From: Lawsonia intracellularis PHE/MN1-00
GTDB taxonomy: Bacteria > Desulfobacterota > Desulfovibrionia > Desulfovibrionales > Desulfovibrionaceae
Direction of reading: 5' to 3'
DNA: 64,000 bases
Assembly (NCBI RefSeq): GCF_000055945.1
Contig: NC_008011.1
Coordinates: 310,001 to 374,000, forward strand
Part shown: in pieces, positions 42,309 through 50,952 of the stretch
How the letters are laid out: each line of letters starts with the position of its first letter
Numbering within the stretch: the stretch's first letter is position 1
Program-made: the position numbers and the translations under genes
Notes under the pieces: generated by a model
What the model saw: the letters and a program-made list of their open reading frames with translations, nothing else
What the model was told of the DNA's origin: nothing
Database searches by the model: none

Positions 42309-42827
42309 TTAGGTTATTACTAAATTTGACTTGGATTGACAGTATTTTGTTTTCAAACATATTAACACATTTTCTGGAACAAAATCTGTTACATCACCAC
42401 CAAGGCTTGCAACTGTCTTAACTACAGTTGAACTAATATAAAGCCATTTGTAGTCTGAAATAAGGAATATTGTTTCTATCTCTGGACAAAGTTTACGGTT
42501 CATCAATGATGTTTGAAATTCATATTCAAAATCAGACACAGCTCTTAAGCCACGTAAAATAGTTTTAGCATTTTTTTTTTCAACATAATCTACAAGTAGA
42601 CCAGAAAAATTTTCTACATCTACCATATGATCAGAAAAAAAAGTTGTATTAATCATAGATACTCGTTCTTCAATAGAAAACAAAGGCTTTTTGCCTGAGT
42701 CTTGTGCTACTGCTATAATAATCTTATCAAATAAATGTTTAGCTCTATGAATAATACTTATATGACCATTAGTAAGTGGATCAAATGTCCCAGGGTAAAT
42801 AGCTAAACGTATTTTTGTGTCTTCCAT
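42309..42827 (-). CDS. coaD: Phosphopantetheine adenylyltransferase
   Basis: Adds AMP to 4'-phosphopantetheine, the next-to-last step of CoA synthesis. Length is 172 residues. Motifs: RLAIYPGTFDPLTNGHISII, with the T/H nucleotide-binding motif; KTILRGLRAVSDFEYEFQ; and SSTVVKTVASLGGDVTDFVPENV. The 5' end overlaps the 3' end of rsmD by 25 bases, a common arrangement for this pair. A run of 10 A (42571-42580 as T on the plus strand) lies inside the gene, encoding part of VEKKNAKT; a slip there would disrupt the enzyme. The product is likely essential. Confidence 0.95.
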   Translation of the reverse strand: MEDTKIRLAIYPGTFDPLTNGHISIIHRAKHLFDKIIIAVAQDSGKKPLFSIEERVSMINTTFFSDHMVDVENFSGLLVDYVEKKNAKTILRGLRAVSDFEYEFQTSLMNRKLCPEIETIFLISDYKWLYISSTVVKTVASLGGDVTDFVPENVLICLKTKYCQSKSNLVIT

Positions 42828-43375
42828 ATAAGTAACCTTGTTTGACCGTAGGATCTATTTGATAATAGCTCAAGCTGTGGATGTAACTGAAAAAAATTAA
42901 TACGTAATGTGGTTTCTACTTCTGCAATAATATAACCCTCTGGAGCAATCCATCCTTTTTCCACAACACAACTTATAGTTGTTTCTAGCCTATTCCCACC
43001 ATAAGGTGGATCAATAAATACAAGCTGATATAGCTTAAATAGTGAGTCTTGATTTAGAAATTGGATTACATCCTGTTCAACGACACTTACTTGCTCAAAT
43101 AGTCTGAGTTTCTCTATGTTTTTATATAAGCATTGCACTGCCTTAGGATTATTTTCTATAAAACATACTTCTGCAGCACCACGACTAATAGCCTCAAAGC
43201 CCAAACTTCCACTACCTGCAAACAGATCAAGAATATATGTTTGATCCCAAACAATACCTCTTGATGTAAGCATAGAAAATAATGCTTCTCGAACTTTACC
43301 TGTTGCTGGTCTATAACCATCTCCTTCAATTGTCTTCAATATCCTTCCTCTAAGAGAACCCGTCATAATTCGCAT
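42803..43375 (-). CDS. rsmD: 16S rRNA guanine(966)-N2-methyltransferase RsmD
   Basis: Methylates G966 of 16S rRNA. Length is 190 residues. The start MRIMTGSLRGRILKTIEGDGYRPATGKVREALFSML is the family's N-terminal RNA-contact region. The SAM motif is ILDLFAGSGSLGFEAISRGA, and the catalytic tetrapeptide DPPY is at FIDPPYGG. It is the first gene of the rsmD-coaD-miaA run. The upstream gap holds a small CTATAGTA hairpin (43408-43426). Confidence 0.93.
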   Translation of the reverse strand: MRIMTGSLRGRILKTIEGDGYRPATGKVREALFSMLTSRGIVWDQTYILDLFAGSGSLGFEAISRGAAEVCFIENNPKAVQCLYKNIEKLRLFEQVSVVEQDVIQFLNQDSLFKLYQLVFIDPPYGGNRLETTISCVVEKGWIAPEGYIIAEVETTLRINFFQLHPQLELLSNRSYGQTRLLIWKTQKYV

Positions 43376-43407
43376 ATCTATCTCACATTTACTATATAAT
43401 ATTAAAA

Positions 43408-43426
43408 CTATAGTAACCTACTATAG
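43408..43426. repeat. 8-bp inverted repeat CTATAGTA/TACTATAG
   Basis: A short inverted repeat with a three-base spacer lies between the rsmD start and the beta-CASP gene stop. The motif ACTATAGT recurs in several other gaps of the window (for example 3133, 22545 and 34108). It could be a weak hairpin or a protein-binding site; its role is unknown. Confidence 0.4.
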
Positions 43427-43515
43427 CTTTAGGATTAACTTGGAATACATGTTACTTATTATCCTAACTTTTATGAATGTAATAATGAGTGTAATAATAA
43501 TAATAATTTTATTAA

Positions 43516-45117
43516 CTACTTGTTATAATTTAAAAAAGACTCTATTTCCTGATTAAGCTCGACTAGCCGATCGTACATACAAATTTGTGTTTCCCATGGC
43601 TTTTGAGCAATATTCTTAAGCTTTAAATTAATATTATTAAAATTATTTTTTATAGTATCAGTAAGCTTACTCCATTCAACTGGTTGTATGTTTTTAGATT
43701 CACTAACAATAACTTTTTGGCTTTCTGCTGTAAGCTCTAACTGTTCTAAATAACTAGGAATGTACACAGTTAGCCCATACTTTTGTTGTATAAGCTTTGA
43801 AAATACTTCTTGAGCCTTTTCTTCCCCATGTACAAGGAGAACTTCCATTTGTGGTTGATACATTCTCCCAATCCAATCAAGTAATTGTTGTTGTCCTGCA
43901 TGTGCTGAAAATCCACCAAGTGTATAAACTTTGGCTTTTATAGCTACATCTTCACCAAAAATACGAACAGTTTTTGCTCCATCTACAATTTTTCTTCCCA
44001 AGGTTCCAACAGCTTGGTAACCAACAAAAACTATACTTACACCTGTTTTCCAAGCATTATTAAATAAATGATGTTTAATACGCCCTGCATTACACATTCC
44101 ACTTGCAGAAATTATAATAGCAGATCCTTTTAACTCATTTATTTCTTTAGATTCTTTAACACTTGGTGTATATTTTACAGAGAGACCATCTAATATGGTT
44201 TTAAATGATGGATGATCATTAAATTTTAGATAGCTATTATATGTTTCAAATATTTTTGTTGTTTGAATTGCTAATGGACTATCTAAAAAAATAGGAATAT
44301 CAGGAATACGATTCTGTTGTTTTAATAAATAAAGACAATATAAAATTTCCTGTGTTCTACCTACAGCAAATGCAGGAATAATAGTTTTACTATTATGTGT
44401 CCAACTATAATGAATAGCATCAACTAACTCATCAAAAGTTGCTTGATCAATTTTATGATTACGATCTCCATATGTACTCTCAATAAAGAGAAAATCAGCC
44501 TGTGGAGGGGTCATAGGTTCATGCATTAATAAACTATCTGTCCGACCAAGATCACCCGAAAAAACTAAACGTACTTCTTTACCTTCTTCTTTAATGACAA
44601 GCTCAAGAAATGCTGCACCTAAAATATGTCCTGCATCATGATATGTTACTTGAATACCTGGATGTGGTTCAAACATGGTATTGTATGATACAGGAGTAAA
44701 TAATGGAGAAACATTTTGTGCTTCCTCAACTGTATAAAGTGGTAATACCTCTTTTTCTATCTTACCATGTCGTGCATACTTTTTATTCTTCCATTGTGCT
44801 TCCATTTCATTAATATGTGCACTATCTTCAAGCATCAAAGTAGCAAGATCTTTGGTTGGAGCTGTACAGTAGATCCGTCCATGAAAACCTTCTTTTACAA
44901 TTTTAGGTAAAAGGCCTGAATGATCAATATGTGCATGTGTTAATAAAATAAATTGTAATTCTTTTGCATGGTAGTGTTGTATTTCAAAATTACGTTTTTC
45001 AATAATTGAATTTCCTTGAAACATTCCACAATCAACAGTAAACATTATCCCACATGCTTCAATAAGATAGCATGAACCAGTAACTGTTTTTGCTGCACCC
45101 AAAAATGTAATTTTCAT
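43516..45117 (-). CDS. Metallo-beta-lactamase fold beta-CASP RNA-processing exonuclease
   Basis: A 533-residue cytoplasmic nuclease of the YSH1/CPSF73-like group. The metallo-beta-lactamase part starts MKITFLGAAKTVTGSCYLIE, carries the metal motif LTHAHIDHSGLLPKI and a later HILGAAF His. The beta-CASP part has FLDSPLAIQTTKIFE, IIISASGMCNAGRIKHHL and FSAHAGQQQLLDWIGRM, the three expected His/Asp blocks. It probably acts on RNA ends or decay; the substrate in this organism is not known. The tail (from about residue 460) is extra and charged. Confidence 0.88.
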   Translation of the reverse strand: MKITFLGAAKTVTGSCYLIEACGIMFTVDCGMFQGNSIIEKRNFEIQHYHAKELQFILLTHAHIDHSGLLPKIVKEGFHGRIYCTAPTKDLATLMLEDSAHINEMEAQWKNKKYARHGKIEKEVLPLYTVEEAQNVSPLFTPVSYNTMFEPHPGIQVTYHDAGHILGAAFLELVIKEEGKEVRLVFSGDLGRTDSLLMHEPMTPPQADFLFIESTYGDRNHKIDQATFDELVDAIHYSWTHNSKTIIPAFAVGRTQEILYCLYLLKQQNRIPDIPIFLDSPLAIQTTKIFETYNSYLKFNDHPSFKTILDGLSVKYTPSVKESKEINELKGSAIIISASGMCNAGRIKHHLFNNAWKTGVSIVFVGYQAVGTLGRKIVDGAKTVRIFGEDVAIKAKVYTLGGFSAHAGQQQLLDWIGRMYQPQMEVLLVHGEEKAQEVFSKLIQQKYGLTVYIPSYLEQLELTAESQKVIVSESKNIQPVEWSKLTDTIKNNFNNINLKLKNIAQKPWETQICMYDRLVELNQEIESFLNYNK

Positions 45118-45242
45118 AAAATCTTACCTAACCTAATCTCTAAAATAAAATATAAATTAGAATACAAAATAAGATTCATTAGAGCAATACATACAAAGAT
45201 TACTTCTCTAATAAGTAATCATGAATAGCAATAATAAAACTG

Positions 45243-46610
45243 TTAGTTCAAAATAGAAATTCCTTCTAATCTACTAAATAAGGTTTCATCTTTATTTAGA
45301 TTACAAAGCTCATTGCCTAAGTCTAAAGAAGAAATAATAACACGTCCAAGGATGTAACGTCCTTTATGTCCGTTATCTATTGTATGAACTCCCCATAAAT
45401 CATGTAGCATTACAGGCGTGTCATTATACATTCCAAGATATAAGCCAACATGTCCCTGAAACCCTATCAATGTTACAAATGGAATAGCCTGAGTTTTCAT
45501 CACAGAATAAAATTTCTCTTTTGAAACATGTTCTAAGTTGATAAAATGTCTTTCATGTACTTGTTGTTGTGAATTCCTTGGAAGCCAAACTCCAAAAGGG
45601 ATAAAAAGATCTGAGATCATTTCCGAGCAATCTCTACGACCAAAAAGACCTCCCCACCCATATGGTTGTCCAATTAAAGACTCTCCAATAGATGCTAGTA
45701 ACTTAGGTGTTAGTACTTGTGGCATAGGTAAAACATTATGTTTTGGAGTCTCTGCAGTGATAATATGTGCATTACCATATTGATCACGAACAGGAACTAA
45801 CAACATAGCAGTATCACCAGTTAGCTTAACCATAGGTAGTACAGTTCCTAAAAAACCTGCACCTCCATGCACACCTGAAGCATCTTTTAATAATACTCCA
45901 TCATAAATAATTGAAGCTTGTGGTAACGATAAAAATTGTTTTATGATATCAGAATTCACTTTAGCAACAACGTTATCTCTCACCCACCCAGAAACAAAAG
46001 GTGTTTCTATAAAAACCCAAGCTTCATCTTCAGATATATGTGTTACAACTACTGGTGTACCAAGATGAATATTTGCTTCCATAAGATAATCAAAAGGAAA
46101 ACCTTCTCCTGCTAAAGAAGGATTTCTGAAAAAAGGGCTTACTGTTGGTGCAGCACGAACAGCTGTTCTTTCTGTTATAATACCCTTATAGTTGCATGAA
46201 GGATACGTTGAACGTGCAGCATTTTTTTCCACTGCTTTCCAATTTTTTTCTGTCCATGGAAGAAGGTTTTCAGCCCACCATGTAGCATGCGATTTTGTAT
46301 TAGGATAAGAAAAAATAATATATGCATCATGAACTGGAAAAATTGGTTCTGTAGAATCCCATGGTTGAAAAAAACGTTTTTTAAAAAAATTATATTTTTC
46401 CTCCAATTTTTTCCCTGAAATAAGTGTTACTTCTCCCAACAAGTCAGAATAGACTTTCAAACTTTGAGGGAATACCATTAAATCTTTAAGCATACCTGGT
46501 TGATACGAAGAAACACATTGTTCTGTAGGCTTAGATAAAACATATCCATTGGATAAAAAAGTAAAAGACATTATGCTACACAAAAATATTACTATAATAC
46601 GAAAAATCAT
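45243..46610 (-). CDS. NlpC/P60 cell-wall peptidase with SH3-like domains (paralogue 1)
   Basis: A 455-residue exported peptidoglycan endopeptidase. The N-terminus is a signal peptide without a clear lipobox (IIVIFLCSIMSFTFLSNG). The N-terminal domain contains LLPWTEKNWKAVEKNAARSTYP, followed by SH3b-like sections (TERTAVRAAPTVSPFFRNP, EDEAWVFIETPFVSGWV). The catalytic domain has Cys near residue 324 (YGWGGLFGRRDCSEMISD), then His in GFQGHVGLYLGM and a third polar residue near HDLWG. It is a close paralogue of the gene at 46715-48055. The two lie tandem with a 104-bp gap, clearly a duplication. Confidence 0.85.
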   Translation of the reverse strand: MIFRIIVIFLCSIMSFTFLSNGYVLSKPTEQCVSSYQPGMLKDLMVFPQSLKVYSDLLGEVTLISGKKLEEKYNFFKKRFFQPWDSTEPIFPVHDAYIIFSYPNTKSHATWWAENLLPWTEKNWKAVEKNAARSTYPSCNYKGIITERTAVRAAPTVSPFFRNPSLAGEGFPFDYLMEANIHLGTPVVVTHISEDEAWVFIETPFVSGWVRDNVVAKVNSDIIKQFLSLPQASIIYDGVLLKDASGVHGGAGFLGTVLPMVKLTGDTAMLLVPVRDQYGNAHIITAETPKHNVLPMPQVLTPKLLASIGESLIGQPYGWGGLFGRRDCSEMISDLFIPFGVWLPRNSQQQVHERHFINLEHVSKEKFYSVMKTQAIPFVTLIGFQGHVGLYLGMYNDTPVMLHDLWGVHTIDNGHKGRYILGRVIISSLDLGNELCNLNKDETLFSRLEGISILN

Positions 46611-46714
46611 TATAATATATCCTGGTTAGTAATTATATAAAGATAACATATCTAGTATGTAGTGAATAAAAAACTCTAATACAAAATTTATGTTACTATA
46701 ATACAATAAAACTA

Positions 46715-48055
46715 TTAATTCAAAACAGAAATCCCTGTTCTTTTATCAAAAAGAAGCGAGTCTGTTATACAAAGTTCAGCTCCTGGCTTTAATGATGTTA
46801 TAACAATACGTCCAAGAATATGACGTCCTTCAGATCCGCTTTGGATAGTACGAATACCCCAAACATCATGCAACATAGCAGGTGTGTTATTATACATACC
46901 TAGATATAAACCAATATGGCCTTTAAACCCTATTAATGTAGCAAAAGGTATAGCTTTATCTTTCATAAGCTGATACACTTCATCTTCTAAAAGTTGTGTT
47001 GTATCTATATAGTTCCAAGCATGAATTTGAGCTTGTGAATTTCTTGGAAGCCAAATACCAAAAGGAATAAAAAGATCTTTCATAAGTTCAGAGCAATCTC
47101 TATGACCAAAGCTACCACCCCATCCATATAGTTGTCCTAACAATGGATTCCCAATATCTGCTATAAAAGATGCTGTTAATTCATGAGGTATAATTGTTGT
47201 GTGTATTTTTGAAACATATACTTCTGTAATACGAGCTCTACGATGTTGATCCCTTAGTGGTGCTAACAGAACTAATTCTGTAGGTGTTGATTTTATTATA
47301 GGTAAAACAGTACCTAAATATCCTGTTGTTACATGACGTCCTGAACGTCCATTTAGTGCTACATTATCATGAATAATTGCTGCTTGAGGTAAAGAAGAAA
47401 ACCACTTGCTTATATTATCAGAAATTAATGCAACAGTATGCTCAGGAACCCATCCAGATACAAGATCTGTTTCTATAAAAACCCAATCCCCATTAGTAGA
47501 CGTATGTGTTATGAAAACTGGTGTACCAGCATGAAGATTTGACTCTATAAGATAATTAAAAGGAAAACCTTCACCTGCAGTTTGTGGATTTAGAAAAAAT
47601 GAGCTTTGTGTTGGTGCAGCATACACAGATGTTCTTTGGATAAGAATACCTTTATCCTTACGAGAAGGATATGTTGAAATTGCAGCATTTTTTTTCACTT
47701 CATCCCAGTGAATATCTGTCCAAGGAAGAAGATTTTCAGCCCACCACCTAATGTTTTCTTTTGTATTAGGACGATCAAAAATACTATAAACAGTAGAAGC
47801 AGGTACTGAGGCTTTATCCTTACTCCATGGTTGGAAGAAATGTTTTTTAAACAAAGCATATTCATCTAACATTCTATCTTTTGTTATGAGTGGATCTTGG
47901 GGTAAAACAGATGAGTACACTTGTAAGTCTTGAGGAAATACTTCTAAGTCTTTTATTGTGCCTAATTGTGGAGAAACACAATTAAATGTCTTACAACCTG
48001 TGAGACAAAGAAATAAACTTATCATACAAAAGGCTATGTAATTTTTATATCTCAT
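46715..48055 (-). CDS. NlpC/P60 cell-wall peptidase with SH3-like domains, lipoprotein (paralogue 2)
   Basis: A 446-residue paralogue of the downstream gene, with the same domain order. Here the signal peptide ends in a lipobox (LCLTGC), so the protein is probably membrane-anchored. The NlpC/P60 core has the Cys near residue 319 (GHRDCSELMKD), His in GFKGHIGLYLGM and HDVWG. The N-terminal domain has LLPWTDIHWDEVKKNAAISTYPSRK, as in paralogue 1. The start lies 13 bp downstream of the recD2 stop. The two copies have diverged in localisation signal, which suggests different places of action in the envelope. Confidence 0.85.
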   Translation of the reverse strand: MRYKNYIAFCMISLFLCLTGCKTFNCVSPQLGTIKDLEVFPQDLQVYSSVLPQDPLITKDRMLDEYALFKKHFFQPWSKDKASVPASTVYSIFDRPNTKENIRWWAENLLPWTDIHWDEVKKNAAISTYPSRKDKGILIQRTSVYAAPTQSSFFLNPQTAGEGFPFNYLIESNLHAGTPVFITHTSTNGDWVFIETDLVSGWVPEHTVALISDNISKWFSSLPQAAIIHDNVALNGRSGRHVTTGYLGTVLPIIKSTPTELVLLAPLRDQHRRARITEVYVSKIHTTIIPHELTASFIADIGNPLLGQLYGWGGSFGHRDCSELMKDLFIPFGIWLPRNSQAQIHAWNYIDTTQLLEDEVYQLMKDKAIPFATLIGFKGHIGLYLGMYNNTPAMLHDVWGIRTIQSGSEGRHILGRIVITSLKPGAELCITDSLLFDKRTGISVLN

Positions 48056-48068
48056 GAGTCCCCCTTAA

Positions 48069-50267
48069 TTATAGTTTTTGTAACATTCCATTTACCAGTC
48101 TTGCTGAAAGCCAAGTATGTCTTTTTTGAGTTTTATTATTTTTTATAGCTATAGCTAATGCCTTTGACTCACCAACAAATACAACAAGATTTTTCCCACG
48201 TGTAACACCTGTATAAACTAGATTTCTCTGAAGAAGGACATAATGTTGTGTCATAAGAGGAATAACAACTGCAGGATATTCAGAACCCTGAGATTTATGA
48301 ATTGAAATAGCATAAGCTGCAACAAGTTCATCAAGTTCATCACTAGGATAAGAAACAAGTCGTTCATCAAAATTAACCACAATACTTTTTTCTTCCATAT
48401 CAATATATGTAATTCTGCCTATATCTCCATTAAACACATCTTTTTCATAATTATTTCTGATTTGCATAACTTTATCACCAAGGCGATATATCTTTTCTCC
48501 TCTCTGTAAAAACTGAGATGTGGGATTAAGTTCTTCTTGTAATCTTTTATTTAAACTTGCAGCACCTACTGTTCCTTTATGCATAGGAGTTAATACTTGA
48601 ATATCATTAATAGGATCAAACTTAAATCTTCTTGGTATATGATTTTTTACAAGATCTACAATGAGATCAGCTGCTTTATCTGGATCAGATTGACGTATAA
48701 AATAGAAGTCTGAAAGAGCCTCTTTTGATGATTCAAGGCAAGGAACTTCTCCTTTATTCATTAGATGTGCATTACATACAATCTGACTTTCTGCTGCTTG
48801 TCGAAAAACTTCTGTAAGTTCTACAACAGGAAGCAGCTGAGATATAATAAGATCCTTAAGTACATTACCTGGACCAACAGAAGGAAGTTGATAGATATCA
48901 CCAACAAAAATAACAGTAGCACCTAATGGAATAGCCTTTAATAAATGGTAAGTAAGCATAATGTCCATCATAGAAGCCTCATCGACTACTAATAAACCAC
49001 AGGCTAATGGCATATCTTCATTTCTAATAAAGCCATCATTTCTAGGGCTATACTCTAACAAACGATGAATTGTTCTTGCTTCCATTCCAATAGCTTCTGA
49101 CATACGTTTTGCTGCTCGTCCAGTTGGTGCTGCAAGTAATATTTTAGCTTTATTCTCTTTAAATACTTGGATAATTGCATTAAGTACAGTTGTCTTTCCT
49201 GTACCAGGACCTCCTGTAAGGATCATAATCTTTGATGTAGTAGACGTTACTATAGCACTCATCTGTTCTGGAGCTAGAGTGATATTAAGTTTATTGATAA
49301 CCTGTGAAATGGTATCATCTGTATTTTTAAATTGTACTGATTTTGGTGAATGTAGAATTCGCTGTAAATAAAACGCAATTTGAGATTCGTAATGGTGATA
49401 GCGATTTAAATAAATTCCAATATGTTCATCCAATGCTTCACAAACAATTCTTTCTTCTCTCTTAAGATGTTCTATAGCATCCTCTATGCACTGATGATCA
49501 ATACCAAGATTATGACTAGTAAGCTCTATAAAAGCTTCTTTTGGATAATAAACATGTCCTTCATCCATACACTTTAAAAGAGTATATAATATTCCTGCTT
49601 GGGCTCGCAAAGGATTATCTTTTTCAAATCCTAATTTTGTGGCTAGTGCATCTGCTGTAAGAAACCCTATTCCATGAATATCCATTGCTAATCTATAAGG
49701 ATTTTCTTTTACTATATTTAAAGACTGCTGACCATAATACTTATATATCTTTACTGCATAAGTAACACTAATACCGTAAGGTTGAAGAAACACCATTAGT
49801 TCTCGAGTTGTCTGATGTTCTTGCCAACACTCAGTAATTTGATCTAATTTTTTCTTTGTAATACCCTTTATTTTAAGAAGTTCTTCAGGAGAGGTATCTA
49901 ATATATGAAATGTTTCTTCTCCAAACTCTGTAACAATACTCTCAGCTGTTTTTTTACCTATACCTTTAATCAAACCTGAAGAAAGATATCGCTTAATGCC
50001 TTCTACTGAAGCAGGAAGACGAATTTCAAATGTTGACATCTGAAATTGTCTCCCAAAACGTGTATTATTCACCCATTGTCCAGAAACAAGTATTGAAGCG
50101 CCTGGTTGAGGATTATTTAAATACCCAACAACAGGTACTGTATCAATATCATCTGAGTTCTCTGGTTTAAGGCGGAATACCGTATATCCATTTTCTGAAT
50201 TATGAAAAACAATTCGATCAAGTATACCTTGCAGTACTATCTGCTCTTTTATATCTAATTGTGCCAT
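48069..50267 (-). CDS. recD2: RecD2-like DNA helicase
   Basis: A 5'-3' SF1 helicase (RecD2/TraA type) not dependent on RecBC, involved in repair and replication stress. Length is 732 residues. The N-terminal OB-like and helix-hairpin parts include YLSSGLIKGIGKKTAESIV. The Walker A motif is ILTGGPGTGKTTVLNAI (about residues 340-356), Walker B LLVVDEASMMDI, and motif VI is seen in YAISIHKSQGSEYPAVVIP and YTGVTRGKNLVVFVG. It leads a run with the NlpC/P60 pair downstream, although the functions differ. recB and recC were not seen. Confidence 0.92.
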   Translation of the reverse strand: MAQLDIKEQIVLQGILDRIVFHNSENGYTVFRLKPENSDDIDTVPVVGYLNNPQPGASILVSGQWVNNTRFGRQFQMSTFEIRLPASVEGIKRYLSSGLIKGIGKKTAESIVTEFGEETFHILDTSPEELLKIKGITKKKLDQITECWQEHQTTRELMVFLQPYGISVTYAVKIYKYYGQQSLNIVKENPYRLAMDIHGIGFLTADALATKLGFEKDNPLRAQAGILYTLLKCMDEGHVYYPKEAFIELTSHNLGIDHQCIEDAIEHLKREERIVCEALDEHIGIYLNRYHHYESQIAFYLQRILHSPKSVQFKNTDDTISQVINKLNITLAPEQMSAIVTSTTSKIMILTGGPGTGKTTVLNAIIQVFKENKAKILLAAPTGRAAKRMSEAIGMEARTIHRLLEYSPRNDGFIRNEDMPLACGLLVVDEASMMDIMLTYHLLKAIPLGATVIFVGDIYQLPSVGPGNVLKDLIISQLLPVVELTEVFRQAAESQIVCNAHLMNKGEVPCLESSKEALSDFYFIRQSDPDKAADLIVDLVKNHIPRRFKFDPINDIQVLTPMHKGTVGAASLNKRLQEELNPTSQFLQRGEKIYRLGDKVMQIRNNYEKDVFNGDIGRITYIDMEEKSIVVNFDERLVSYPSDELDELVAAYAISIHKSQGSEYPAVVIPLMTQHYVLLQRNLVYTGVTRGKNLVVFVGESKALAIAIKNNKTQKRHTWLSARLVNGMLQKL

Positions 50268-50441
50268 ATGATTAATTAGTCTAGTAAGTTAGCTATAAGA
50301 ACTATAAATACAGTATAAACTAATATAAAAAAAGATATAAAATTTCTTTTACTACTTCTTTATATTGACACCATCTTCATGATTAGTATAGATAACCCAA
50401 GTTATCGAAAATTCTTTGTTGAAAGAAGTGATATCTAGAAC

Positions 50442-50517
50442 GGGCGGTTAGCTCAGTTGGTAGAGCGTCGGCCTTACAAGCCGGATGCCACAGGTTCAAG
50501 TCCTGTACCGCCCACCA
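50442..50517 (+). tRNA. tRNA-Val (anticodon TAC)
   Basis: A complete cloverleaf of 76 bases. The acceptor stem is GGGCGGT paired with ACCGCCC, and the D arm GCTC...GAGC. The anticodon stem-loop has CTTACAA in the loop, giving anticodon TAC (Val). The T arm is CAGG-TTCAAGT-CCTG, and the CCA end is encoded. It stands alone between recD2 (divergent) and the PAP2 gene. It is the only tRNA I see in the window. Confidence 0.97.
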
Positions 50518-50952
50518 CATTCCTTTACTTTTCAATAATACGTATTATATTATATCTATTCTTTTATCCCTCTTATTTCAATAAGTCTAACTATTATTTT
50601 AGAAAAGCTTAAATTATATAACATATACTACAAAATCTGTATTAACCTACTATAAGATCTAAATAAAAAAATTATTTTATTATACCACAAAAATTTATAA
50701 CTTTTTACATCTGCTATTTTATTTTTTCCTACATACACTTATTTACATTAGACTAGATATAGTCTAATTCTAATATAGAGCTACATTTAAATTTAATTAT
50801 TTTATCAATAGCTAACAGTTGTAATACTACTTATAAGTCACAACTATTTTTAATACGTTAACTTATTTTATATATAGAATATTTTATAAACGTCATTTAT
50901 CTTGAATATAAGGTACATTAATTAATTAATTATATAAAAATATTATTAAATA
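50518..50952 (+). other. 435-bp AT-rich gap after tRNA-Val
   Basis: No gene or clear signal seen. The sequence is almost entirely A and T, with scattered TATATA and TTAATTAA stretches close to the PAP2 gene. It should contain that gene's promoter, but nothing is distinct enough to name. No tRNA-linked attachment site or integrase was seen. Confidence 0.45.

Noticed and set aside
50442-50952. tRNA-Val as an integration site
   Set aside because: No integrase, no duplicate of the tRNA 3' end and no mobile genes in the following DNA.
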